Below the pieces are notes generated by a model. The model was not told where the DNA came from, searched no databases, and saw only the letters and a list, made by a program, of their open reading frames with translations. Positions 27,400 through 34,949 of a DNA stretch of 64,000 bases are shown here, piece by piece (position 1 is the first letter of the stretch; each line of letters begins with the position of its first letter). The translations under genes and the position numbers were made by a program. The stretch is taken from assembly GCA_902521325.1 (NCBI GenBank), contig CABYRE010000003.1, positions 26,887 through 90,886 on the forward strand. The letters run 5' to 3'. This DNA comes from an uncultured Alphaproteobacteria bacterium. Its GTDB lineage: Bacteria; Pseudomonadota; Alphaproteobacteria; HIMB59; GCA-002718135.

Positions 27400-27930
27400 G
27401 TGTCTATTCTCAAAATATCAAAAATCGGTCATCCCATTTTGCTCAAAGAATGTTCTGAGATAAAAGAATTCTCATCAGATTCTCTAAAAAAATTAGTTTA
27501 TGATATGTCTGAAACAATGCTTGACTATAACGGTTTAGGTTTAGCGGCACCCCAAGTACACATTTTAAAGCAAATAATAGTATTTCGGAATCCTGATAAT
27601 AAAGAGAAAGATAAAATTGAGATAACACCATTAATAAATCCTAACCTTACGCCTATAGGAAAAGAAACTGAGGATGATTGGGAAGGATGTTTATCTATCC
27701 CAGGTATGCAAGGCTTGGTTAGAAGATTTAAAAAAATTAAATATTCTGGATTTGATCTTGATGGTAAAGTGATTGAAAATGAAGTTGAAGGCTTACATGC
27801 AAGGGTAGTACAACATGAGGTAGATCATTTAAATGGCATTTTGTATACATCGCGCTTAGCACATAAAAATGCTTTTGGTTTTGAAAAAGAAATAACAACT
27901 TATTGGAAAAATGAACAAAACAGAAAATAA
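27400..27930 (+). CDS. def: Peptide deformylase
   Basis: 176 residues. All three family motifs are present: GLGLAAPQ (45-52), EGCLSIPG with metal ligand C97, and QHEVDHLNG with H139, E140 and H143 (HEXXH). It removes formyl groups from new polypeptides. The start is GTG at 27400; an ATG two bases earlier is in another frame. It overlaps the COQ9 gene by 20 bp. The usual partner fmt is not adjacent. Confidence 0.96.
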   Translation: MSILKISKIGHPILLKECSEIKEFSSDSLKKLVYDMSETMLDYNGLGLAAPQVHILKQIIVFRNPDNKEKDKIEITPLINPNLTPIGKETEDDWEGCLSIPGMQGLVRRFKKIKYSGFDLDGKVIENEVEGLHARVVQHEVDHLNGILYTSRLAHKNAFGFEKEITTYWKNEQNRK

Positions 27931-28528
27931 AAAAAAAAAAGATATTCTTATAAAAGCTAAAGAAATTGTATCAATTGAAGGCTGGTCATCAGAAATATTT
28001 TCAAAATTACAAAAACAAAATATAGAAAAAAATGATTTATTCTATTTTTTTCCTGATGGATATAAAGATTTATTAGAATATTCTCTACAAAATATTAATG
28101 AAAAACTTGAATATAAATTAAAAAAAATTAATTTGATTAATTTTCCAATTAACAAAAGAATAAAAAAAATATTATTATTACGATTTGATATATTAAATGA
28201 AGATAAAGAATTTTATAAAAAAACCTTTAACCATCTTTTGCTGCCCACAAATAATAAAATATCCAAAAAGAGTTTATATAATTCAGTAAATACAATGTGG
28301 TATTTAGCTGGAGATAATTCAACAGATTTCAATTTTTATACAAAAAGACTTATCTTATCAGGAGTATATACTAATGCCTTATTCGTTTTTTTTTCAAAAG
28401 AAATGAAGCATGTTGAAGAAAATATTGATAAAAATCTTAAGAGAATATCAAAAATTCCGAGAATTAAGGAAAGAATATCTTTTATTAAGGATAACGCTCC
28501 TAAATTTTTAAAAAGTTTTTTAGCTTAA
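27911..28528 (+). CDS. COQ9 family protein (ubiquinone biosynthesis factor)
   Basis: 205 residues. An N-terminal TetR-like helical region is followed by the COQ9 core, MWYLAGDNSTDFNFYTKRLI with LSGVYTNALFVF, the family's most conserved stretch. COQ9 is a lipid-binding protein that presents ubiquinone precursors to hydroxylases such as COQ7. A ubiG gene at 55.6-56.3 kb belongs to the same pathway. The start ATG lies inside the def coding region, a 20-bp overlap, so it is probably translationally coupled to def. Confidence 0.85.
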   Translation: MNKTENKKKKDILIKAKEIVSIEGWSSEIFSKLQKQNIEKNDLFYFFPDGYKDLLEYSLQNINEKLEYKLKKINLINFPINKRIKKILLLRFDILNEDKEFYKKTFNHLLLPTNNKISKKSLYNSVNTMWYLAGDNSTDFNFYTKRLILSGVYTNALFVFFSKEMKHVEENIDKNLKRISKIPRIKERISFIKDNAPKFLKSFLA

Positions 28529-28725
28529 GCTATATTATCTGGCTCTAATTTATTTTGAATTTCTAATATTTTATCTTTTAGGATTAACTTTCTTTTTTTT
28601 AACCTTTGAATTTGCAAAAAATCTACAGTACTTTTTTCTTGAAGTCTTATAAGTATCTCATCAAGATCTCTATGTTCTTGTTCAAAATTTTTTAAAATTT
28701 CTATAAGTTTGTTTATGTCATCCAT
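28525..28725 (-). CDS. YdcH family (DUF465) small coiled-coil protein
   Basis: 66 residues, almost all helical. EQEHRDLDEILIRLQEKSTVDFLQIQRLKKRKLILKDKI follows the DUF465 pattern, with the conserved LKKRKLxLKDKI segment. Function is unknown; members are short, abundant in alphaproteobacteria, and resemble SlyX. It is a monocistronic unit that shares the TTAA stop overlap with the COQ9 gene and is divergent from phosphofructokinase. Confidence 0.85.
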   Translation of the reverse strand: MDDINKLIEILKNFEQEHRDLDEILIRLQEKSTVDFLQIQRLKKRKLILKDKILEIQNKLEPDNIA

Positions 28726-28769
28726 GAAAATAAATAAGTAAAAATATAATAATAGTATATAAACTCACT

Positions 28770-29855
28770 GTGGTAAAAAAAATAGCAATTTTAACAAGTG
28801 GTGGAGATTGTGCAGGTCTGAATGCAGTAATTAGAGCTGTAACATTAAGAGCACACAATAAGTACAGTTGGGAAGTTTATGGAATTAAGGACGGAACATT
28901 AGGTTTGTTGAAAGAACCACTGGACGTAATCAGATTAGATCCACAAAATTTTGAGGGCAGCCTTATGAGAATGGGTGGAACTTTTTTGGGATCAAATAAT
29001 AAAGGTAACCCTTTTAGAAAAATTACAAGGAATGGAAAAAAAATTGATTCATCTGATTTGGTTATAGAAGGTTTTAAAAAATTAGGAATAGATGCACTCA
29101 TAGGTATTGGTGGAGATGGAAGTTTAAAAATTCTCCAAAGTATAACTAAAAAAGGAAATATAAACTTTGTAGGCATTCCAAAGACTATCGACAATGATGT
29201 AAAGCATAATGAACTATCTATAGGATATGATACTGCAGTCGACGTAGCAACAAATGCATTAGATATGCTGCAACCAACGGCAGCTAGCCACAGAAGAGTA
29301 ATGATTTTAGAAGTAATGGGTAGAGATGCAGGCCACATTGCTTTAAATTCAGGAATTGCTGGAGGAGCTGATGTTATTTTGATTCCGGAGATTCAATATT
29401 CAATTAAATCTATTGCTGATCATATTGAAAAACTTAGGTCTAAAGGAAGAAATCATGCATTAATCGTTGTTGCAGAAGCTGTAAAAAAAGAAAACGGTAA
29501 AAAAGCTACAGTGAAATATGTTGATGGAGAGGTGCGCCTTGGAGGGATTGGAAATTATCTTGGTGATGAAATCTATAAAATAACAGACTCTGAAACAAGA
29601 GTTACAGTTCTAGGGCATGTCCAAAGAGGCGCTCAACCAACTCATAGAGATCGTTTAATTGCAAGTGCCTTTGGGGTTTATGCGGTTGATTTAATTGCAA
29701 AGAAAAAATTTAATAGAGTAGTTGTATGGAAAGACAGAGGAGTGCAAGATTTGATGCTTAGTCAAGTTGCTGGATATTCAAAAACTGTTCAAAAAAATGA
29801 TCCTTTGATTAAAGTAGCTGAAGGACTTGGAATTTATATTGGTGAAATAAACTAA
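28770..29855 (+). CDS. pfkA: 6-phosphofructokinase (phosphoryl donor uncertain)
   Basis: 361 residues. Conserved PFK elements are LTSGGDCAGLNAVIRAV (start of the donor site), GGDGS at 114-118, PKTIDND at 137-143 with catalytic D141, EVMGRDAGHIAL and GHVQRGAQPTHRDR. The GGDGS glycine is the ATP-type residue, but the lysine in PKTIDND is the residue found in PPi-type and mixed-group enzymes (ATP-PFKs usually have PGTIDND). Donor specificity therefore cannot be read off safely. Start is GTG at 28770. Confidence 0.93.
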   Translation: MVKKIAILTSGGDCAGLNAVIRAVTLRAHNKYSWEVYGIKDGTLGLLKEPLDVIRLDPQNFEGSLMRMGGTFLGSNNKGNPFRKITRNGKKIDSSDLVIEGFKKLGIDALIGIGGDGSLKILQSITKKGNINFVGIPKTIDNDVKHNELSIGYDTAVDVATNALDMLQPTAASHRRVMILEVMGRDAGHIALNSGIAGGADVILIPEIQYSIKSIADHIEKLRSKGRNHALIVVAEAVKKENGKKATVKYVDGEVRLGGIGNYLGDEIYKITDSETRVTVLGHVQRGAQPTHRDRLIASAFGVYAVDLIAKKKFNRVVVWKDRGVQDLMLSQVAGYSKTVQKNDPLIKVAEGLGIYIGEIN

Positions 29856-29872
29856 AAATTCCCTAATTTTTT
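29829..29872 (+). terminator. Possible intrinsic terminator at the end of pfkA
   Basis: GGAATTT (29829-29835) can pair with AAATTCC (29856-29862) across a 20-base loop, followed by CTAATTTTTT. The stem overlaps the last codons of pfkA and the start of the convergent gene's 3' end. The stem is short and AT-rich, so the call is weak. Confidence 0.3.
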
Positions 29873-30610
29873 CCATATATAAAAATATATTTTGTAAGGT
29901 AATATCCTTGTAAATTTAAAAAAATATACAATCAAATAGGGAAAAATAATTTCAAATTCTTTACCTTTAGTTAATCTATCAAATATTTTTTTTCCTGCGT
30001 ATTCAGCACTTTTTAAAAAAGGCATTTTGAAGCTATTTTTTTTGGTTGCTTCGGTATCAATAAAACCTGGACATATGACTCTAACATTAATGTTCAACTT
30101 TTTGAAATCAAAATACAAACTTTCACTCAAGCTTAATTGAGCTGCCTTAGAAATACCATACGCCCCAGCTGTTGGCCAACCTCTATATCCCAACGGTGAA
30201 GAAATAATAGCAATCGTATTATTTCTACTTTTCATAACATCTTTTAATTTGTTAACACAATACAAAGTGCCTTTGATATTTACATCTACTAGCAATTCGT
30301 AGTTTGAAATATCAAATATTTGATTTTTGTTTGGACTATAAGCTGATGCATTTAATAATGCTATATCAATTTTACCAATATTTTTTTCTATAGAAATAAT
30401 CGTTTCATCAACATTATTTTTTGAAGAAATATCACATACAACAGCATGAACTAAATTTTTATTATTATTTAGTTCTAATTTTTTTTTTGCAGATTCAAGT
30501 TTTATTTTATTACTTGAAGAAATTACAACTTGCCAATTATTATTTATAAATTCTTTTGCTGTAGCAAAACCAATACCTGAAGATCCACCAGTAATCCATA
30601 TAGTTTGCAA
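29852..30610 (-). CDS. Short-chain dehydrogenase/reductase
   Basis: 252 residues. The cofactor site TGGSSGIGFATAKEF begins at residue 7, NASAYS replaces the usual NNAG, and the catalytic set is intact: Ser in IAIISSPLGYRG and YGISKAA (Y-x3-K). The C-terminal tail is extended and hydrophobic (IIFPYLIVYFFKFTRILPYKIYFY), suggesting membrane association, as in retinol-dehydrogenase-like and sphinganine-reductase-like SDRs. Substrate is unknown. It follows the DUF6134-like gene with no gap. Confidence 0.88.
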   Translation of the reverse strand: MQTIWITGGSSGIGFATAKEFINNNWQVVISSSNKIKLESAKKKLELNNNKNLVHAVVCDISSKNNVDETIISIEKNIGKIDIALLNASAYSPNKNQIFDISNYELLVDVNIKGTLYCVNKLKDVMKSRNNTIAIISSPLGYRGWPTAGAYGISKAAQLSLSESLYFDFKKLNINVRVICPGFIDTEATKKNSFKMPFLKSAEYAGKKIFDRLTKGKEFEIIFPYLIVYFFKFTRILPYKIYFYIWKKLGNF

Positions 30611-31294
30611 CTATAGACTCCAATCATTACGAATTATTGTTATAATATTTTTTTTATCATTAGGATTTTTGAATTCCATTTTCATGAGCTCTTTTTCAAA
30701 ATACCAAAGTGTATACTCAGGGAATGGCCCTTTATCTTTTGGATTTTTTGATGCATTGAAAACATACTTATTAGCTAATATTTCAATGCCATTAATTTTT
30801 ATTTTTTCATCTTCAAGTTGCTTTACTTCTATAGTTCTTACAATACCTTTTTGAGTGTCAAATACTTCTTTCTCATTTAACATTTCAATATTCCAATAAT
30901 TTAATGGTACTATATTTTTATCTAATTTTAATTCTCCATCCATACCACTAGCAATAAAAAAATTGTCTTTATCATTTCCAATTATTTTATACTCTCGATC
31001 ATCTTCGAAGTCTGTAAATCCATCTATTGATACAAATTCACCATTTTTCCAAGTTTCTTTAGTTTCTTGAAAAAATTTGTATGCTGGAATAAATAAAACT
31101 TTAACATTTATCTTTAAGACTGAATGTATAACGACACTATCTTCATTATCATCAAATTTTGATATTAAGCTTCCAATATTTTTCTTTTTTCTAATAACAT
31201 CATAACTTACCTCATTATCTTCTGGTATTGGAAATGGTTGACTAAAAACACTTAAAGAAAAAACAGATAAACAAATTATAAAGATATATTTCAC
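30611..31294 (-). CDS. Exported DUF6134-like protein
   Basis: 227 residues. A signal peptide (KYIFIICLSVFSLSVFSQ-PFP) is followed by a beta-rich domain: VSYDVIRKKKNIGSLISKF, a strand pattern ending in YKIIG and ILANKYVFNASKN, and the C-terminal YTLWYFEKELMKMEFK. This resembles the DUF6134/DUF3108-type family of periplasmic proteins of unknown role. It is flanked by two SDR genes and heme A synthase in one minus-strand block, with only 1-8 bp spacing or overlap. The family call is by pattern memory. Confidence 0.6.
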   Translation of the reverse strand: MKYIFIICLSVFSLSVFSQPFPIPEDNEVSYDVIRKKKNIGSLISKFDDNEDSVVIHSVLKINVKVLFIPAYKFFQETKETWKNGEFVSIDGFTDFEDDREYKIIGNDKDNFFIASGMDGELKLDKNIVPLNYWNIEMLNEKEVFDTQKGIVRTIEVKQLEDEKIKINGIEILANKYVFNASKNPKDKGPFPEYTLWYFEKELMKMEFKNPNDKKNIITIIRNDWSL

Positions 31295-32016
31295 GATTTA
31301 ATTCTTAATGATGACCTTCCCCCATCTATATGAAATATTTGTCCGGTTATCCAACTATTTTTATCACTTAATAGAAAACTTCCAATATCAGAGAAATCAT
31401 CACCAGATCCAATTTTGGGTAGAGGATGCATATTTTCAATTGCTTTCTTAATAGTTTCATTATTAAGTAATTTTTGTGTCATTTTTGCGTCAGTTAAACT
31501 TGGCGCTATACAATTTACTTTGATTTTTGGAGCAAATTCAGCAGCTAAACTCAAAGTAAGCCCTTCAATGGCACCTTTTGCGGTAGAAATTATTGTGTGA
31601 TTAGTAAAACCTTGTTTTACAGCAATAGTTGAATAAAGAAGAATACTGCCATTATTTTTAGCAAGAGTTTCTTGATTAAACTTAATCGCATTTATAGCAC
31701 TAAGTGTATTAATTTTAAAAGAATCAATAAAATCTTCATCTTTAGTCATTTTAAGAGGTTTTAAATTTATAGAACCAACACAAAAAGCAATACCACTTAA
31801 TTGATCTTTGTATTCTTCTGAAATACTCTTAACTTTATTAAAATCTAAAACATCACACACTTTGTATTCACATCCAATTTCTTCAGATAATTGTTTTAAT
31901 TCTGTTTCATTTCTAGAAATAATTATTGGATTATAGTTATTGCTTTTCAGTTTTTTTGATAATGATTTTCCAATAGAACCCGTGCCCCCAAAGACAAATA
32001 TATTTTTGTTAGACAT
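31291..32016 (-). CDS. SDR-fold protein lacking the catalytic tyrosine
   Basis: 241 residues. The nucleotide site FVFGGTGSIGKSLSKKL is intact and the fold is complete to the C-terminal WITGQIFHIDGGRS. The usual Y-x3-K is changed: the segment reads TIISTAKGAIEG, giving Ile where the general-acid Tyr should be, while Lys is kept. The preceding Ser region reads LLYSTIAVKQG. It may be a non-catalytic or altered-mechanism SDR. The gene overlaps heme A synthase by 8 bp and the DUF6134-like gene by 4 bp, so it belongs to the same transcript. Confidence 0.85.
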   Translation of the reverse strand: MSNKNIFVFGGTGSIGKSLSKKLKSNNYNPIIISRNETELKQLSEEIGCEYKVCDVLDFNKVKSISEEYKDQLSGIAFCVGSINLKPLKMTKDEDFIDSFKINTLSAINAIKFNQETLAKNNGSILLYSTIAVKQGFTNHTIISTAKGAIEGLTLSLAAEFAPKIKVNCIAPSLTDAKMTQKLLNNETIKKAIENMHPLPKIGSGDDFSDIGSFLLSDKNSWITGQIFHIDGGRSSLRIKS

Positions 32017-33064
32017 CTTTAACCTTTCTAATTTTAATTTGATGATAACTAATTAATAAAGTTGATAATAACAAAATTGAATTAGTTTGATGTAAACTTG
32101 CGACTGGTAAATAAACATTACTTAAAAGAGTTATAATACCTAATATTACTTGTAAAGTTAGAAAGAATAGAACTAAATATACAAGAGTACTAGATATATT
32201 TTTATTATCAAATTTAATAAATTTAAAACAAACAAAAAGGATATAAAAAAAAACAAATATTGATAACCAACGGTGGTTAAAATTTATTGCAACTGTATTT
32301 TCAAAAATATTATAAATACCTAAATCATCAATAACGTAATCATCAGGTATAAATTTTCCATTCATTAGCGGAAATGTATTAAAAGATTGTCCAGAGTTTG
32401 TTCCTGCCATAAATCCACCTGTTGCAATTGTGATAAATATTAAGATTACAGCAACTAAAATATAAAATTCAATTGTCTTTGGATTAGACAAAAAACTTAT
32501 ATTAGAAGAATACCTGTAATCCATTGCTATCCATAATAGTATAGAGAAGATTATAAGAGCATTTAAAAGATGAAAAGTAAGTCTATAAGGGCTTACGTAA
32601 GGATTTTCAGTCAAACCACTCTTAACCATCCACCATCCAATAACTGCTTGAAACAAACCAAAAACAAAGACAATACCAAGTCTTATATATAGTGATGATG
32701 GAATTTGCTTTTTAAAACTGAAGTAAAATAAGGGTATTAAAAAAACAATTCCTATGACTCTTGCAAATATTCTATGAAACCACTCCCACCAAAAAATATA
32801 TTTAAACTCATTTAACGTCATATTTTTGTTAACTATTTTGTATTCTGGTGTTTGTTTATACATTTCGAATACAACCAACCAACTTTCTAAACTCAGTGGA
32901 GGAATTACACCTAAAATTGGACGCCAGTCGGTCATGGAAAGCCCAGAGTCGGTTAGCCTTGTCAGGCCTCCTATTACTATAATTAATAAAACCATTGCAG
33001 TTATTGTTAATAGCCATATATAAACTGCAAGATTGTAAAATTTTGGAGTATTATCGTAATTCAT
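32009..33064 (-). CDS. ctaA: Heme A synthase (COX15/CtaA type 2)
   Basis: 351 residues with eight predicted helices. Signatures are GGLTRLTDSGLSMTDWRPI, EWFHRIFARVIG (heme-ligand His in helix 2), TFHLLNALI, GGFMAGTNSGQSFNTFPLMN and NHRWLSIFVF with LHQTNSILLL (second ligand pair). It converts heme O to heme A for aa3-type cytochrome oxidase in the inner membrane. The divergent neighbour, 53 bp away, is a ferredoxin reductase followed by a [2Fe-2S] ferredoxin, the kind of electron donors used by mitochondrial COX15. Confidence 0.96.
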   Translation of the reverse strand: MNYDNTPKFYNLAVYIWLLTITAMVLLIIVIGGLTRLTDSGLSMTDWRPILGVIPPLSLESWLVVFEMYKQTPEYKIVNKNMTLNEFKYIFWWEWFHRIFARVIGIVFLIPLFYFSFKKQIPSSLYIRLGIVFVFGLFQAVIGWWMVKSGLTENPYVSPYRLTFHLLNALIIFSILLWIAMDYRYSSNISFLSNPKTIEFYILVAVILIFITIATGGFMAGTNSGQSFNTFPLMNGKFIPDDYVIDDLGIYNIFENTVAINFNHRWLSIFVFFYILFVCFKFIKFDNKNISSTLVYLVLFFLTLQVILGIITLLSNVYLPVASLHQTNSILLLSTLLISYHQIKIRKVKDV

Positions 33065-33117
33065 TCAGAATATATATAATCCCTAGAAATAATAAAAAAA
33101 GTTGTTATTTTTCACAT

Positions 33118-34128
33118 ATGACAGAAAAAACTGATGTCGTAATCATAGGTGCAGGTCCGGTAGGGTTGTTTGCTGTATTTGAACTAGGGCTGTTAAATAT
33201 AAAATGTCACTTAATTGACAATTTAGATAAGGTTGGAGGTCAGTGTGCTGAATTATATCCAGAAAAACCAATTTATGATATTCCCTCACGACCAGTTGTA
33301 ACAGGACAACAATTAACTGACGAGTTAATTAAACAGATTAACCCCTTTAAACCTAAAATTCATCTTAACCAACAAGTTGAGAAAATTGCTAAAACAGAAT
33401 ATGGTTGGATAGTAGAGACTACTATAGGAACAAAAGTTGAAGCAAAATGTATAGTTATAGCTGCAGGAGCAGGAAGTTTTGTGCCTCGAAAACCTCCAAT
33501 TGAGAATATTGAGAGTTTCGAAAACAAAAATGTTTTTTATGCAATTCGAGACAAATCAATATTTAAGAATAAAAAAATCTTAATTGCAGGAGGAGGAGAC
33601 TCTGCTTTGGATTGGACAAATGAACTATCTAAAGATTCCAATGTAACTCTAATACATAGAAGAAAAGAGTTTAGAGCAGCACCCGACTCCGTTTCAAAAA
33701 TGCAAGAATTAGAAGCAAAAGGAAAAATTAAATTTTTAAAAGGGCAAATAAAAAAGATTTCAAAAATTAAAGATAGCAAAATAATAATAGAATACGAAAA
33801 TGAAGATGAAAGATTAAATATTGAAGTAGATTATCTTTTACCATTTTTTGGCTTAAAAATGGAACTAGGTCCAATTGCGGAATGGGGTCTAAACTTACAC
33901 GAGAACCTAATTAAAGTTGATACTGAAAAATTTGAAACTTCTACACCTTCAATCTTTGCGATTGGTGACATAAATTGGTATCCAGGAAAACTTAAACTTA
34001 TTTTATCAGGATTTCATGAGTCTGCTTTAATGGCTCAAGAGGTTTTCAAGTATTGCTTTCCTGATAAGAAAAACATTTTTAGATACACAACATCTTCTAA
34101 AGAGCTTCAAAAAAAACTAGGCGTTTAA
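33118..34128 (+). CDS. Ferredoxin-NADP(+) reductase type 2 (TrxR-like)
   Basis: 336 residues from the ATG at 33118. A longer frame reaches back to 32995, but that extension would overlap heme A synthase antisense and lacks family similarity, while the first residues MTEKTDVVIIGAGPVGLFAV give a normal N terminus. FAD site GAGPVGLF, KVGGQCAELYPEKPIYDIP (FNR2 hallmark), NADPH-site ILIAGGGDSALDW, and FAIGDINWYPGKLKLILSGF are present; the CxxC of true thioredoxin reductases is absent. It should reduce the adjacent ferredoxin with NADPH. Confidence 0.95.
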   Translation: MTEKTDVVIIGAGPVGLFAVFELGLLNIKCHLIDNLDKVGGQCAELYPEKPIYDIPSRPVVTGQQLTDELIKQINPFKPKIHLNQQVEKIAKTEYGWIVETTIGTKVEAKCIVIAAGAGSFVPRKPPIENIESFENKNVFYAIRDKSIFKNKKILIAGGGDSALDWTNELSKDSNVTLIHRRKEFRAAPDSVSKMQELEAKGKIKFLKGQIKKISKIKDSKIIIEYENEDERLNIEVDYLLPFFGLKMELGPIAEWGLNLHENLIKVDTEKFETSTPSIFAIGDINWYPGKLKLILSGFHESALMAQEVFKYCFPDKKNIFRYTTSSKELQKKLGV

Positions 34129-34439
34129 TGCCGAAGTTAATAATCACAGATAGATCAGGTAAAAAGTCTGAAATTGAATATGATTGTAATTTTACTTTAA
34201 TGGAAAACCTTAGAGATAATGGCTACGATATTGAAGCTTCGTGTGGAGGATGCTGCGCTTGTGCTACCTGTCATGTTTATATTGATGAAAAATGGATAAA
34301 TAAGCTAAAAAATATGGACGATGATGAAGAATCTATGCTGGATCAAGCTTTTGATGTTAAAAATAATTCCAGATTATCTTGTCAAATTGACCTTTCTGAA
34401 GAGCTTGATGGCCTAGAGATAGAAATTGCACCAGAATAG
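34128..34439 (+). CDS. Adrenodoxin-type [2Fe-2S] ferredoxin
   Basis: 103 residues. The cluster motif is ASCGGCCACATCHVYI: C-X5-C-X2-C, with the fourth ligand in RLSCQI near residue 88. The EESMLD and SRLSCQ segments are normal for the adrenodoxin/FdxB class used in iron-sulfur assembly, heme A synthesis and P450 reduction. Two extra cysteines sit between the first two ligands. The ATG overlaps the reductase stop by one base (TAATG), so the pair is co-translated. Confidence 0.95.
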   Translation: MPKLIITDRSGKKSEIEYDCNFTLMENLRDNGYDIEASCGGCCACATCHVYIDEKWINKLKNMDDDEESMLDQAFDVKNNSRLSCQIDLSEELDGLEIEIAPE

Positions 34440-34441
34440 TA

Positions 34442-34481
34442 TTGACATAAATTATTAATTTGTATACAAACAGTTTGTATA
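34442..34481 (+). promoter_or_regulatory. Promoter with palindromic operator in front of marR
   Basis: TTGACA (34442-34447) and TATACA (34463-34468) are spaced by 15 bp. A perfect 12-bp palindrome TTTGTATACAAA (34459-34470) covers the -10, and a second half-site TTTGTATA follows at 34474-34481. The MarR start codon lies at 34488. Placement over the -10 is what one expects for an autorepressor site. Confidence 0.55.
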
Positions 34482-34487
34482 AAAACT

Positions 34488-34949
34488 ATGGCAGACACTT
34501 CTCTTAATGAGAATAGATTATCATTATTAATTTGGCAAACATCAAACTTATGGCAATCTAAAATAAGACATAAATTAAAAGAGAGTCAAATCACATTAAA
34601 TGAATATCTAATTCTCGAGACAATTTATTTATTACAGCAAGAAAACATAAATATTACTCAACAGGATATATGTAAAAATGCATCTATTGACAGATCAGTT
34701 GTTAGTTTACGTGTTTCAAATCTAAAAGAAAAGAAGTTAATACTAAAACAGCAACCACAAGATAAAAGATCTGATAGTTTAATTCTAAGTGCAACAGGGA
34801 ATGATTTAATTAATAATATTATTGATAATATTGTAGAGTTAGAAAATGAATTATTTGATAAATTAGGATCTGAAATTTTTAATTTCACAAATTCATTAAA
34901 GTTGTTATTGGGTAAAAAAATTAGAATTAGAGCAAAATTAAATGATTGA
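34488..34949 (+). CDS. MarR family transcriptional regulator
   Basis: 153 residues. An N-terminal dimerisation helix (RLSLLIWQTSNLWQSKIRHKL) precedes the winged helix-turn-helix, ITQQDICKNASIDRSVVSLRVSNLKEKKLI, and the wing KQQPQDKRSDSLILSATG, whose D-x-R-S matches the conserved wing DxRxxxL. MarR proteins bind palindromes near their own promoter, and one is present just upstream. The stop is 8 bp inside lysK, so regulator and lysyl-tRNA synthetase are probably made from one mRNA. Ligand unknown. Confidence 0.93.
   Translation: MADTSLNENRLSLLIWQTSNLWQSKIRHKLKESQITLNEYLILETIYLLQQENINITQQDICKNASIDRSVVSLRVSNLKEKKLILKQQPQDKRSDSLILSATGNDLINNIIDNIVELENELFDKLGSEIFNFTNSLKLLLGKKIRIRAKLND

Noticed and set aside
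28522..28531. AGCTTAAGCT palindrome at the COQ9/DUF465 junction as a regulatory site or terminator
   Set aside because: It covers the shared stop codons and has no loop for a hairpin; chance palindrome created by the TTAA overlap is simpler.
32995..33117. Upstream extension of the ferredoxin-NADP reductase frame by 41 codons
   Set aside because: It lies antisense over the start of heme A synthase, lacks family resemblance, and ATG 33118 gives a standard N terminus.
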